Source of the DNA: Salisediminibacterium halotolerans
Lineage (GTDB): Bacteria; Bacillota; Bacilli; Bacillales; Salisediminibacteriaceae
Length of the DNA stretch: 64,000 bases
Reading direction: 5' to 3'
Assembly: GCF_003814815.1 (NCBI RefSeq)
Contig: NZ_RKQQ01000005.1
Span: 1 to 64,000, forward strand
A program made the position numbers and the translations under genes. Shown here piece by piece: positions 53,119 to 61,412 of the stretch; positions within the stretch are counted from its first letter, which is position 1; each line of letters starts with the position of its first letter. The notes below the pieces were generated by a model. That model saw only the letters and a program-made list of their open reading frames with translations. It searched no databases and was not told where the DNA came from.

Positions 53119-53914
53119 TCACGTCATTATCGGCCAATACATCCCCGGTAAATCTTTTGTACACGCGCTGGACCCGCGGGCCAAGCTGGGTGCGGTATTT
53201 GTATTTTTGATCTTTTTATTTTTAACCCGCGATCCGTTTGCGCTGACGTTGGCATTGTTGCTCGCCGTCACAGCTTTTTTATTGGCCGGTATTCCGTTTC
53301 GTTTTTATCTCAAAGGGATGCGCTTTATTGCACTGATTATTTTATTTACGTTTTTATTGCATCTTTTTATGACCCAAGAAGGCGCGCTCGTGTTTGACTT
53401 CGGCTTTTTGCGCGTCTATTCCGGAGGCTTAATCGAGGGCGGTTTGATCGGGTACCGCTTATTTTTGTTGATTACGATGGCATCGATGCTCACGCTGACG
53501 ACGACGCCGGTAGATTTAACCGACGGGATGGAGAGGCTGATGAAGCCGATGGCGAAAATCAACGTGCCGACACATGAATTGGCGCTGATGATGTCGATTG
53601 CCTTGCGGTTTATTCCGACGCTCCTCGGCGAAACATCAAAAATTGTGAAGGCGCAAATGACCCGGGGCGCAAATTTCAGCGAAGGTTCGCTTTGGAAACG
53701 GCTTAAAGCGGTCATTCCGATTTTAGTGCCGCTGTTTATTCAGTCATTTAAACGGGCGGAAGATTTGGCAACAGCGATGGAAGCGCGCGGGTATGCCGGC
53801 GGCGAAGGGCGGACGAAGTTTCGCCAGCTGCGATGGAAGAACAGTGATACAGCGGTCATGCTGCTATTCGTATTGTTTGCCGTTTGGTCGGTGCTTAGCC
53901 GCTGGTTTATATAA
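53111..53914 (+). CDS. ecfT: ECF transporter transmembrane subunit EcfT
   Basis: 267 residues. About five to six membrane helices. The coupling helices with Ala-Arg-Gly motifs that touch the ATPases are seen at KAQMTRGANFSEG and TAMEARGYAGGEGRT. ATG at 53111 overlaps ecfA2; no S-component gene is nearby, so the module is probably shared. Confidence 0.93.
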   Translation: MFDHVIIGQYIPGKSFVHALDPRAKLGAVFVFLIFLFLTRDPFALTLALLLAVTAFLLAGIPFRFYLKGMRFIALIILFTFLLHLFMTQEGALVFDFGFLRVYSGGLIEGGLIGYRLFLLITMASMLTLTTTPVDLTDGMERLMKPMAKINVPTHELALMMSIALRFIPTLLGETSKIVKAQMTRGANFSEGSLWKRLKAVIPILVPLFIQSFKRAEDLATAMEARGYAGGEGRTKFRQLRWKNSDTAVMLLFVLFAVWSVLSRWFI

Positions 53915-53937
53915 AGGATGTGAAGGAGAGAAGACGG

Positions 53938-54720
53938 ATGCAACGGATCCTCGCACAGCTGTCTTATGACGGCGCCGGTTTTCACGGCTATCAGCGTCAA
54001 GTGACGAGCCGGACCGTTCAAGAAGAATTTGAAAAAGGATTGGCCAAGCTGCATAAAGCCGAACATTGGCCGTCATTGTCCTCAGGCCGGACGGATACAG
54101 GGGTCCACGGTGTCCGTCATCCGGTGCAGTTTGATACGCCACTGTCGATTCCGAAAGAGCGCTGGCCGATGGCGCTAAGTACGTGCATCCCGCGAGATAT
54201 GCATGTTTTGGATGTTTCGTTTGTCGACAGCGATTTTCACGCGCGCCATGATGCAATCGGCAAAGAGTATTGTTACCGGCTGTACACGTCGGCCTCCCGG
54301 GATGTTTTCCGGCGCAATTACGCGATGCATTTGCGCGATCAGCTCGATTGGCAAGCGATGCAAACGGCAGCCCGTTATTTTGAAGGAACGCACGATTTTT
54401 CCAGTGTCAGCTCCCCGAAAACGTACGTTGAAAATAAAGTCCGCACGATTTACCGGATTGAGATCACGACAGATGGCTGCGACTGGGAGTTTCGCTTTGT
54501 CGGGAGCGGTTTTTTATACCAAATGGTGCGCGTGCTTGTCGGCACCCTTCTTAAAGTCGGCCGCGGCGAATGGCGGGCGGAGTATATACCGGAACTTCTC
54601 GCTAAAAAGGACCGTACAGAGGCGGGCATAACGGTGCCGGGAAACGGACTGTATTTGATGAACGTGTTTTACCATGAGGACGATTTGAACCGCTGTTTAC
54701 GCGGGTTAAAAAACACGTAA
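53938..54720 (+). CDS. truA: tRNA pseudouridine(38-40) synthase TruA
   Basis: 260 residues. Modifies U38-40 in tRNA anticodon arms. The catalytic Asp is in SSGRTDTGVHGV. FVGSGFLYQMVRVLVGTLL is the second family motif. ATG at 53938 after GAAGGAGAG; the in-frame ATG at 53920 lacks an RBS. Confidence 0.95.
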   Translation: MQRILAQLSYDGAGFHGYQRQVTSRTVQEEFEKGLAKLHKAEHWPSLSSGRTDTGVHGVRHPVQFDTPLSIPKERWPMALSTCIPRDMHVLDVSFVDSDFHARHDAIGKEYCYRLYTSASRDVFRRNYAMHLRDQLDWQAMQTAARYFEGTHDFSSVSSPKTYVENKVRTIYRIEITTDGCDWEFRFVGSGFLYQMVRVLVGTLLKVGRGEWRAEYIPELLAKKDRTEAGITVPGNGLYLMNVFYHEDDLNRCLRGLKNT

Positions 54721-54748
54721 ATCGGCACGAAAAAAACCGATGCTGTTA

Positions 54749-54777
54749 TTGACACCGGGATACCGATGTTATATGAT
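54749..54777 (+). promoter_or_regulatory. Promoter of rplM-rpsI
   Basis: TTGACA at 54749-54754 and TATGAT at 54772-54777, 17-bp spacer. Confidence 0.8.
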
Positions 54778-54779
54778 GG

Positions 54780-54869
54780 TCTATGGTATTCTTATGCCCA
54801 CTAGCCCCGGGTACGGAATCTGATCGTAAACAAGTCAGTTAGTCATTGGTAAGTTAGATTTAGGAGGGA
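54780..54869 (+). ncRNA. L13 operon leader (probable)
   Basis: About 90 bases of untranslated leader with the CCACTAGCCCCGGGTACGG and TAGTCATTGGTAAG segments, placed where Bacillaceae carry the L13 autoregulatory leader. Identity is from position and composition only; no covariance check was made. Confidence 0.45.
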
Positions 54870-54875
54870 AATTAA

Positions 54876-55313
54876 ATGCGCAGCACATATATGGCAAAAG
54901 CCCATGAGGTAGAGCGTAAATGGTATGTTGTCGACGCGGAAGGCCAAACATTGGGCCGTCTATCATCTGAAGTAGCGAGCGTGATTCGCGGAAAGCACAA
55001 ACCTACGTACACGCCGCATGTCGATACAGGCGACCACGTTGTCATTATCAACGCAGACAAGATTCACTTGACAGGAAACAAATGGGAAGACAAAAAGTAC
55101 TACCGTCACAGCCGCACACCGGGTAACCTGAAGACGGCAACAGCTGAAGAAATGAACAGCCGCAAGCCGGAAAAAATGCTTGAGCTGGCGATCTGGGGAA
55201 TGCTCCCGAAAGGACGTCTCGGCCGTCAAATGTACAAAAAGCTGAACGTCTATGCAGGCAGTGAGCACCCTCACGCTGCACAAAAACCAGAAACACTCGA
55301 AATCCGCGGTTAA
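54876..55313 (+). CDS. rplM: Ribosomal protein L13
   Basis: 145 residues. Early-assembling 50S protein. [19 protein letters not shown] at the start, [20 protein letters not shown] later. RBS AGGAGGG. Confidence 0.95.
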   Translation: MRSTYMAKAHEVERKWYVVDAEGQTLGRLSSEVASVIRGKHKPTYTPHVDTGDHVVIINADKIHLTGNKWEDKKYYRHSRTPGNLKTATAEEMNSRKPEKMLELAIWGMLPKGRLGRQMYKKLNVYAGSEHPHAAQKPETLEIRG

Positions 55314-55333
55314 TACAGAAGGAGGGAATTCAC

Positions 55334-55726
55334 TTGGCACAAGTTCAATATTACGGAACAGGGCGCCGCAAAAACTCTGTTGCACGTGTACGCCTCGTCC
55401 CTGGCGACGGCAAAATCATCATTAACAATCGTGACATTAACGAATACTTCGATCTCGAAACATTGCGCGTTGTCTGCCGACAGCCGCTCGTTGAGACGGA
55501 AACAGAAGGAACGTACGACATTTTCGTCAACGCTGACGGCGGCGGTTACACCGGTCAAGCCGGTGCGATCCGTCACGGTGTTGCCCGTGCGCTTTTAGAA
55601 GCAGATCCGGAATACCGTCCGGTGCTTAAAGCAGCCGGTTACTTGACGCGTGACGCTCGCATGAAAGAGCGTAAAAAGTACGGACTCAAGTCCGCACGCC
55701 GTTCTCCGCAATTCTCGAAGCGTTAA
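55334..55726 (+). CDS. rpsI: Ribosomal protein S9
   Basis: 130 residues. Its C-terminal tail ([17 protein letters not shown]) contacts P-site t[22 protein letters not shown] at the N-terminus. TTG start after AGAAGGAGGG. Confidence 0.96.
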   Translation: MAQVQYYGTGRRKNSVARVRLVPGDGKIIINNRDINEYFDLETLRVVCRQPLVETETEGTYDIFVNADGGGYTGQAGAIRHGVARALLEADPEYRPVLKAAGYLTRDARMKERKKYGLKSARRSPQFSKR

Positions 55727-55742
55727 TTTTCAACAGCAAAAA

Positions 55743-55812
55743 AACGGGGACCTTGTGGACAGGACCCCGCGTTCAACCCCTCTGCCATCCAACCCTGGCA
55801 GAGGGGTTTTTT
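55743..55812 (+). terminator. rplM-rpsI double hairpin terminator
   Basis: First hairpin: GGGGACCT pairs with AGGACCCC (55746-55768, one mismatch). Second and stronger: AACCCCTCTGCCA pairs with TGGCAGAGGGGTT, ending in six T at 55807-55812. It closes the ribosomal block. Confidence 0.93.
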
Positions 55813-55854
55813 GTGTTGGTTATGACGATCCGCCCCGAGACGACAGATTTTCGG

Positions 55855-55883
55855 TTGCAGAAGTTAAGCAAATCCTTTATGAT
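55855..55883 (+). promoter_or_regulatory. Promoter of the COG0523 GTPase gene
   Basis: TTGCAG at 55855-55860 and TATGAT at 55878-55883 with a 17-bp spacer. The Zur box overlaps the expected start. Confidence 0.75.
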
Positions 55884-55887
55884 TAAA

Positions 55888-55902
55888 ACGTAATTGTTAC
55901 GA
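55888..55902 (+). promoter_or_regulatory. Zur operator
   Basis: ACGTAATTGTTACGA, matching the B. subtilis Zur box TCGTAATNATTACGA at 13 of the 14 specified bases less the first (two differences in total). The inner CGTAA/TTACG arms are perfectly symmetrical. It sits 5 bp after the -10, so zinc-loaded Zur would block transcription. Confidence 0.85.
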
Positions 55903-55942
55903 TTTAACCTTGCGTAAAAGATCTTATTAAGGAGTGTCAAGA

Positions 55943-57121
55943 TTGGCTGAAAAAATTCCGGTGACGGTATTAAGCGGGTACTTAGGGGCAGGAAAGACCA
56001 CGCTCCTTAATCATATTTTGCACAACAGCGAGGACTTGAAAGCTGCCGTAATTGTCAATGATATGAGTGAAGTGAATATTGATGCGTCGCTCGTTCAACA
56101 AGGAGGCGTATCGCGGACCGACGAAAAGCTCGTGCAAATGCAGAACGGCTGTATATGCTGCACGTTGCGCGAGGATTTAATTATTGAAGTTGAAAAGCTT
56201 GTGAACGCAGGGGACATTGATTACATCGTGATTGAATCGACAGGAATTTCCGAACCGATTCCCGTCGCTCAGTCATTTACGTATATGGATGAAGAGCTGG
56301 GGATCAATTTGCCTGAATTGTGTCAGCTCGATACGATGGTGACTGTCGTCGACGCGAACCGGTTTTGGGACGATTATCAATCCGGGGAGAGTCTTCTGGA
56401 CCGTAAGCAAACCGACGATGAAGAAGACGCACGCGAGGTTGTCGATCTGTTAATTGATCAAGTCGAATTTGCCAATGTGATTTTATTAAATAAAACAGAC
56501 TTATTAGATGAAGAAAATACCGAGAAGCTTAAAGGGATGATTCGTAAATTAAACGGCGATGCGGAAATCATTGAAACGGTGAACGCAGAGGTGCCGTTGG
56601 CGAAGATTCTCCATACCAATGCGTTCCAGTTTGAAAAAGTGAGTCAAGGCGCCGGATGGATAAAGGAATTAAATGAAGAGCACGTACCGGAAACCGAAGA
56701 GTACGGGATCAGTTCGTTTGTTTATCGGCGCAAACGTCCGTTTCATCCGCAGCGTCTCACCGAATGGCTGGAAAACTGGCCGGCCGAAATCGTCAGAGCG
56801 AAAGGTTTTTTTTGGCTCGCATCGCGACACGATACAGCCGGCCTCTTATCCCAAGCCGGTTCGTCGCTGATGATTGAAGGCGCGGGAGAATGGATTGCCT
56901 GTTCACCGGAAGACGAACAACGCGAGCTGGTTGCTGAAGATCCGGAGCTTATAAACCGCTGGGACGATACGTACGGCGACCGGATGACTGAGATCGTCTT
57001 TATCGGAATCAAATTCGACCGACACGCCGTAGAGCATTCGCTTGATCAGTGCCTGTTAAGCGACGCAGAAATGGAGACGGATTGGACGGCGTTTGCAGAT
57101 CCCTTGCCGGCGTACACGTAA
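55943..57121 (+). CDS. zagA: COG0523 (CobW/ZagA-type) zinc metallochaperone GTPase
   Basis: 392 residues, cytoplasmic. Walker A GYLGAGKTT (G12-T20), the metal-binding NGCICC with C70, C72 and C73, the ESTGISEP switch, and NKTD for guanine. A C-terminal CobW_C domain follows (ISSFVYRRKRPFHPQRL). Zur control points to zinc limitation, like ZagA/YciC of B. subtilis, which supports zinc-dependent folate synthesis. The TTG at 55943 follows AAGGAG; the in-frame GTG at 55934 overlaps it. The symbol is by inference. Confidence 0.85.
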   Translation: MAEKIPVTVLSGYLGAGKTTLLNHILHNSEDLKAAVIVNDMSEVNIDASLVQQGGVSRTDEKLVQMQNGCICCTLREDLIIEVEKLVNAGDIDYIVIESTGISEPIPVAQSFTYMDEELGINLPELCQLDTMVTVVDANRFWDDYQSGESLLDRKQTDDEEDAREVVDLLIDQVEFANVILLNKTDLLDEENTEKLKGMIRKLNGDAEIIETVNAEVPLAKILHTNAFQFEKVSQGAGWIKELNEEHVPETEEYGISSFVYRRKRPFHPQRLTEWLENWPAEIVRAKGFFWLASRHDTAGLLSQAGSSLMIEGAGEWIACSPEDEQRELVAEDPELINRWDDTYGDRMTEIVFIGIKFDRHAVEHSLDQCLLSDAEMETDWTAFADPLPAYT

Positions 57122-57143
57122 ACGGGCGGTCAGGCCGGCCCGT
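57122..57143 (+). terminator. Hairpin after the COG0523 gene (left partner of repeat copy 3)
   Basis: ACGGGC (57122-57127) pairs with GCCCGT (57138-57143). Its right part, GGTCAGGCCGGCCCGT, recurs in direct orientation at 57471-57486 on the other side of the repeat. Confidence 0.6.
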
Positions 57144-57463
57144 TAGACTGTAGACGAATGATTACTTTGACGTAAGCCGAGCAGCCTCTACCTCCGCTTG
57201 CCCCAGGCAAGGACTCAGCTAGCATTCGGCGGTCTCAGACCGCCGAATCCGGATCTTCGTCGCTTGCTTTCCCGGAGGCGTCGGAGGAGTGGCTGCTCGG
57301 CTTTCTTACTTTGCAGAACAATATGGAAATTGCGCCGTTTGAAACGAAGAGGATGACCCAGCATCTCGGCGCTCGCCCGCAGGACATAAGGCGGACGATG
57401 CCTCGTCCTCAGGCCTTTATACAAGCTGACATCTGACGATATCATGACTTTGTCAACAATCTG
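57144..57463 (+). repeat. Terminator-nested palindromic repeat, copy 3
   Basis: Starts TAGACTGTAGACGAA (degenerate form of TCAGATTGTAGACAAA) and has the core CCTCCGCTTGCCCCAGGCAA, a perfect hairpin ATTCGGCGGTCT/AGACCGCCGAAT, and CCCGGAGGCGTCGGAGGAG. A longer tail contains CAGCATCTCGG (shared with copy 4) and ends ATGACTTTGTCAACAATCTG. This is the copy with the best-preserved right terminal repeat. It fills the whole gap between two convergent genes. Confidence 0.86.
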
Positions 57464-57467
57464 ACGC

Positions 57468-57487
57468 GACGGTCAGGCCGGCCCGTC
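57468..57487. terminator. Bidirectional-type hairpin at the vanY end (right partner of repeat copy 3)
   Basis: GACGG pairs with CCGTC around TCAGGCCGGC-type loop; it includes the vanY stop codon (57473-57475 on the minus strand). It shares GGTCAGGCCGGCCCGT with the left partner. Before the repeat arrived, one hairpin probably served both convergent genes. Confidence 0.55.
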
Positions 57488-58282
57488 TTGATATTCGCGC
57501 GCCTTCTCGATCAGCTCTTCAAGCGTCAGGCCGCTGTTATCAAGTTCTTCTGCAGCGTCCTCGCCGACGTAACGAAGGTGCCACGGTTCAAACGTGATTC
57601 CGGTGATGTCTTCTTCACCTTCGGGATAACGGATGACAAAGCCGTGTTCATGCGCGTGCTCTTCGACCCATTGCCCTTCGTCTGTATCAGCGAAATCCGT
57701 GTTCAGCAACAAATTGTTGCTCCTGCTCGAAACGTCCATCGCCAGCCCCGTTTGATGCTCGCTGCTTCCGGGGGCCGCAGATGTTTCTCGGGCGGTTTCC
57801 TCGCCGTGTTCATTCACAGCGGCTGTGAAAAGCTGTTCTTGACGCTCATAGGAGCGGTAGCCGGACACGGCAAACAATTCTTGCTCCGCTGCGTCGGCAG
57901 CACGGAATAGTTGTTCAAGCGCTTCGGCCGCTTCTTCCCGCATTAAGCGGCGGTCAAGTTCTTCATCAAAACTGAAGCGGACGTCCGGTACAGTGAGATC
58001 GTTCGGTGTATACGAGTCGGGCAAGACGTGATCATCGTTTACGAGTACGTGAATGTGATCGGGATTTTGAATCTCGGCGCTCTCCGCTTCGATTTCGGTT
58101 AACTCAATGCTGTCAAGAAGATCGTTGGAAAAGTGCAAGTCGGTTGCAGACAGTTCCGCATTATTTCGTTCAGGCGCATATCCGCCTGATTTTTGCTCTT
58201 CTGTTTGTTGGCAGCCGTTTACAGCCATAAGCAGTGTCAGGAAGACGGCAACAGACAGTAAACTTACGCATGAATGGTTCAA
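57473..58282 (-). CDS. VanY/LdcB-family carboxypeptidase, lipoprotein
   Basis: 269 residues. A signal peptide ends in the lipobox VNGC (C24), so the protein is anchored outside the membrane. An acidic linker follows. The peptidase M15B domain carries the zinc motif SEHQTGLAMD and EPWHLRYVG. It should trim the D-Ala (or an L,D bond) of peptidoglycan stem peptides. TTG start with GCGGAGG upstream. Lies 16 bp after the MurE-like gene on the same strand, so the two form a probable operon. Confidence 0.88.
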   Translation of the reverse strand: MNHSCVSLLSVAVFLTLLMAVNGCQQTEEQKSGGYAPERNNAELSATDLHFSNDLLDSIELTEIEAESAEIQNPDHIHVLVNDDHVLPDSYTPNDLTVPDVRFSFDEELDRRLMREEAAEALEQLFRAADAAEQELFAVSGYRSYERQEQLFTAAVNEHGEETARETSAAPGSSEHQTGLAMDVSSRSNNLLLNTDFADTDEGQWVEEHAHEHGFVIRYPEGEEDITGITFEPWHLRYVGEDAAEELDNSGLTLEELIEKAREYQDGPA

Positions 58283-58298
58283 GACGGTATCCTCCGCT

Positions 58299-59810
58299 TC
58301 ATTTGTGCGATGCTTTTTGATCTGATGTTTGCAGCTCAGTCAAACAGTGATGGATCACATCGAGCTCTGAGTAAGGGACTTCTTGACCGTGAATAATTTG
58401 ATGATCAAGCGGACCGAGTCCTGTTAATAAAACAATATCCCCTGCTTCTGCCAGCGCCAGTGCTTGCTTGATCGCTTCGTCGCGATGCAGCGCGGTGCTG
58501 ATATTATCTTGTTCGGGGGCGGTGAAGCCGGCGAGCACATCAGTTAAGATCGCTTGCCGGTCTTTTTTATCCGGATGCTCCGCCGTAGCGACAATGTGAT
58601 CGGCTTTACCTTCACTGTATGTTGCCAGGAGCGGAAGCTGTACAGGGTCTCTCGTTCCGTTGCCGGCGATTAACATTATTAACCGGCGCGGTTGCATACT
58701 TTTGGCAGCTTCAATGGCGCTTACAAGCGCATCCGGAGTATGGGCAAAATCAGAAATGACCTTAAAATCCGTTCCGGTTTCGATGACATTCAGCCGGCCG
58801 TTCGGCATGTTGATTCCCGGCGCATGCTGGGTTAACTGTTCGTAAGGAACACCGAGCAGCAGGCAGGCTGAAAAAGCTGCCAAAAAGTTTTCCAGGTTGT
58901 GTGCGCCATAGATCGGCAGACAAATCCGGCTGTGTTCGTTACAGGCTTTAATATCGACTTCTGTCCCGTTTTCGCTGACGCTAACGATTCGCGCGGTCAC
59001 ATCGGCATCCTCTTTTAAGCTGTACGTTAACATTTCTCCGGTAAATTCGAGCGCAAGGTCTTTGCCCATGCCGTCATCATCAAGGTTGACGACAGCTTTT
59101 TCGACTTGCTGAAACAGCTGCATCTTCGATTGTTTGTATTGCTCAAACGTAGCGTGAAAATCCAAGTGTTCAGGTGTTAAATTAGTGTGCACGCCGACAT
59201 TAAAAAGCAGTCCGTCGACGCGCTTTTGATCAATGGCAATGGACGTGACCTCAAGCGCAACCGCATCGATGTCTTCGTCGGCAAACGTATGAAAAATGTG
59301 ATGAAGATCCGGCGCTTCTGGCGTCGTATGTGTCGTGTGCGGAAACGAGCGTGTATCTTGATCATCCCAGACTTTTTCTGTTCCGACCGCGCCTGTTTTG
59401 ATCCCGGAGCGGTTTAATAAATAGTGCATAAAGGCTGTCACGGTTGTTTTCCCGTTCGTTCCAGTAATCGCGGCCGTTTTCATACTGCGGTAGCAGTGGC
59501 CGTAAAGCTGGGCGGAAAAGTGTGACATCGCTTTTCGGGCATCGTCAGTTACGATGAATGTACAGCTTGGAGAGTGACGGTACCAATCGAGCAGAAGCGA
59601 TTCGTCGGTGCCGATAATCACCTTTGCCCCGTTTGCAATCGCTTGGCCGATAAACTTGTGGCCGTCGCTGTTTACCCCTTTTAAGCAAAAAAATACCGCT
59701 TTTTTTTCAGCGGCTCGCGAATCATAGACGGATTTGCCGACTTCGGCTGTTTCGGGGCCGTAAAGCGCTAAAATAGTAAAATCGGCTTGCTCTGTAAACC
59801 GAAACTTCAT
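58299..59810 (-). CDS. MurE-like Mur ligase paralogue, substrate uncertain
   Basis: 503 residues. ATP-dependent amide ligase fold in three domains. P-loop GTNGKTTV, substrate loop HTTPEAPDL, and the carbamylated-lysine segment YKQSKMQLF are kept. Three MurE signatures are altered: DNPR is replaced by AEHPDKKD, GGDRDxxKRP by GNGTRDPVQLP, and EVSSHAL by EVTSIAI. It is thus unlikely to be the housekeeping diaminopimelate ligase. It may add another amino acid or act on a different acceptor. The ATG at 59810 follows AAAGGATG. Operon with the VanY-type lipoprotein. Confidence 0.8.
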   Translation of the reverse strand: MKFRFTEQADFTILALYGPETAEVGKSVYDSRAAEKKAVFFCLKGVNSDGHKFIGQAIANGAKVIIGTDESLLLDWYRHSPSCTFIVTDDARKAMSHFSAQLYGHCYRSMKTAAITGTNGKTTVTAFMHYLLNRSGIKTGAVGTEKVWDDQDTRSFPHTTHTTPEAPDLHHIFHTFADEDIDAVALEVTSIAIDQKRVDGLLFNVGVHTNLTPEHLDFHATFEQYKQSKMQLFQQVEKAVVNLDDDGMGKDLALEFTGEMLTYSLKEDADVTARIVSVSENGTEVDIKACNEHSRICLPIYGAHNLENFLAAFSACLLLGVPYEQLTQHAPGINMPNGRLNVIETGTDFKVISDFAHTPDALVSAIEAAKSMQPRRLIMLIAGNGTRDPVQLPLLATYSEGKADHIVATAEHPDKKDRQAILTDVLAGFTAPEQDNISTALHRDEAIKQALALAEAGDIVLLTGLGPLDHQIIHGQEVPYSELDVIHHCLTELQTSDQKASHK

Positions 59811-60002
59811 CAATGGTCATCCTTTCTTGTCTATCCATATATTTTACAAAGGTAATACACGCTAATCTTTACCGCCTTGATTCCACATTTTTTCTCATTT
59901 CAAACACATTTCGAGCGATTTCGTTATTTGCTGATTTTTTGTGTTACGATGAGTTTTCGAGAAGAAACGAATGGGCTAGTTTATCTTTTCAGGAGGTTGA
60001 AA

Positions 60003-61124
60003 ATGACGGAAATCTATCTTGACTACAATGCTAGCACGCCGGTGGCGCCGGAAGTGAAACAAGCGATGCTTCCATTGTTTGAACATTATTTCGGCAATCC
60101 ATCAGCAGCACACGAGACAGGCAGCGGTGCAAAAGCAGCCGTCGAAAAAGCCAGAGCGCAAGCAGCCGGTCTGTTTGCCTGTAAAGCCGATGAAGTTGTC
60201 TTTACAAGCGGCGGCAGCGAGGCGAATAACCACGTAATTAAAGGCGTCTTTGAAACTTACGGTTACCAAGGTTGTCACATTATCACCTCCTCGGTCGAAC
60301 ATCCGGCTGTGATTGAGTCGTGCCGTTATTTGCAATCGCGCGGCGCCAAGGTTACCTATCTGCCGGTTGATCAATTCGGCATGGTTGCTCCTGAAGATGT
60401 CGCAGCGGCGATAGAGGAAAATACGATATTGATTACGATCATGCATGCCAATAATGAAACGGGAACGCTCCAGCCGGTTGAAGATATCGGTGCAATTGCC
60501 AAGAGACACGGAGCGTTGTTTCACTCTGATGCCGCGCAGTCGGCCGGCAAGGTTCCTGTAAACATGAATGAGTTGAATGTTGATTTTTTGTCCGCTGCCG
60601 GTCATAAGCTCTATGCCCCGAAAGGTGTCGGAGCACTGATTATTCGCGAGGGCGTGCAGATTGAACCGCTTATTCACGGTGCCGGTCATGAGCGGGGCCG
60701 TCGGGCAGGAACCGAAAGTGCACCGCTTGCTGCCGGGTTTGGCGCAGCGTGTGATGCGGCGAAGAAAAATCTTCCCGATCAAGAGCGGATAAAAGCGCTG
60801 CGTGACCGGCTCTGGGACGGCATTCAAACCGTTAACCATCCTGTGTCCTTGAACGGTCACGTTGAAAAACGGCTTCCGAATACGCTGAATATTAATTTCG
60901 AAGGGGTTCAAGGCGCTGACTTGCTTCGTAAACTTCACGGCGTTGCAGCTTCTACAGGGTCAGCTTGTCATACCGGCAGCGTTGAACTTTCGCCCGTTTT
61001 AGAAGCGATGAATGTTTCGGCGTTTGCCGGCATGGGAGCAATCCGCTTCAGCCTCGGGCGTTATACGACGGAAAACGAGATTAACCGTCTTCTGGCGAAA
61101 CTCTCCGAACAGTTTAACCGCTAA
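60003..61124 (+). CDS. NifS-like cysteine desulfurase (possibly selenocysteine lyase-like)
   Basis: 373 residues. PLP enzyme of aminotransferase class V. TSGGSEANN binds phosphate; HSDAAQSAGKV holds the PLP-contacting Asp; the Schiff-base Lys is in SAAGHKLYAPKG. The catalytic Cys is in STGSACHTGSVELSPVLEAM. The ACH...SPVL pattern resembles selenocysteine lyase more than IscS (SSGSACTSA). ATG at 60003 after CAGGAGG; the in-frame ATG at 59877 has no RBS. No iscU or thiI neighbour. Confidence 0.85.
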   Translation: MTEIYLDYNASTPVAPEVKQAMLPLFEHYFGNPSAAHETGSGAKAAVEKARAQAAGLFACKADEVVFTSGGSEANNHVIKGVFETYGYQGCHIITSSVEHPAVIESCRYLQSRGAKVTYLPVDQFGMVAPEDVAAAIEENTILITIMHANNETGTLQPVEDIGAIAKRHGALFHSDAAQSAGKVPVNMNELNVDFLSAAGHKLYAPKGVGALIIREGVQIEPLIHGAGHERGRRAGTESAPLAAGFGAACDAAKKNLPDQERIKALRDRLWDGIQTVNHPVSLNGHVEKRLPNTLNINFEGVQGADLLRKLHGVAASTGSACHTGSVELSPVLEAMNVSAFAGMGAIRFSLGRYTTENEINRLLAKLSEQFNR

Positions 61125-61216
61125 CAACGTACTGCGATCAGCACTGAAAACCTTGTTTATCATCGATCTAAGAAGGGAACGGGCAATTAACGCTCAAATA
61201 AAGGAGAGGACGTTTC

Positions 61217-61285
61217 ATGTTACGGACCATTCTTATGGTCATCGGTGCGATCGTAGTGATCAGCTGGATTTTATCGATGATCTAA
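61217..61285 (+). CDS. Putative 22-residue membrane peptide
   Basis: A short open frame with a good RBS (AAAGGAGAGG, 10 bases before the ATG). It encodes MLRT, then a hydrophobic run rich in Ile, Val, Gly and Met with a single Trp, ending SMI: a predicted single membrane helix with a positive N-terminus. No family recognised. It lies 92 bp after the desulfurase gene and before repeat copy 4. Confidence 0.5.
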   Translation: MLRTILMVIGAIVVISWILSMI

Positions 61286-61391
61286 ACTGTCAGAAAACAA
61301 GCCGATAACGACCTGGCTGGGCCTGTGCAAACATCCGGTTTTTCAAAGCGGATATGAACAGAGATGTCTTCCGGTTTTATGAGTTTTGAAA

Positions 61392-61412
61392 GACTCTGCG
61401 CTGAGCAGGGTC
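61392..61412 (+). terminator. Hairpin left of repeat copy 4
   Basis: GACTCTG (61392-61398) pairs with CAGGGTC (61406-61412) with one G-T pair; loop CGCTGAG. It is the reverse complement, with one change, of the terminator at 61928-61948. Confidence 0.6.

Noticed and set aside
58299-59810. Housekeeping MurE
   Set aside because: The DNPR, GGDRD and KRP signatures are lost and the gene is outside the dcw cluster; kept only as a MurE-like paralogue.
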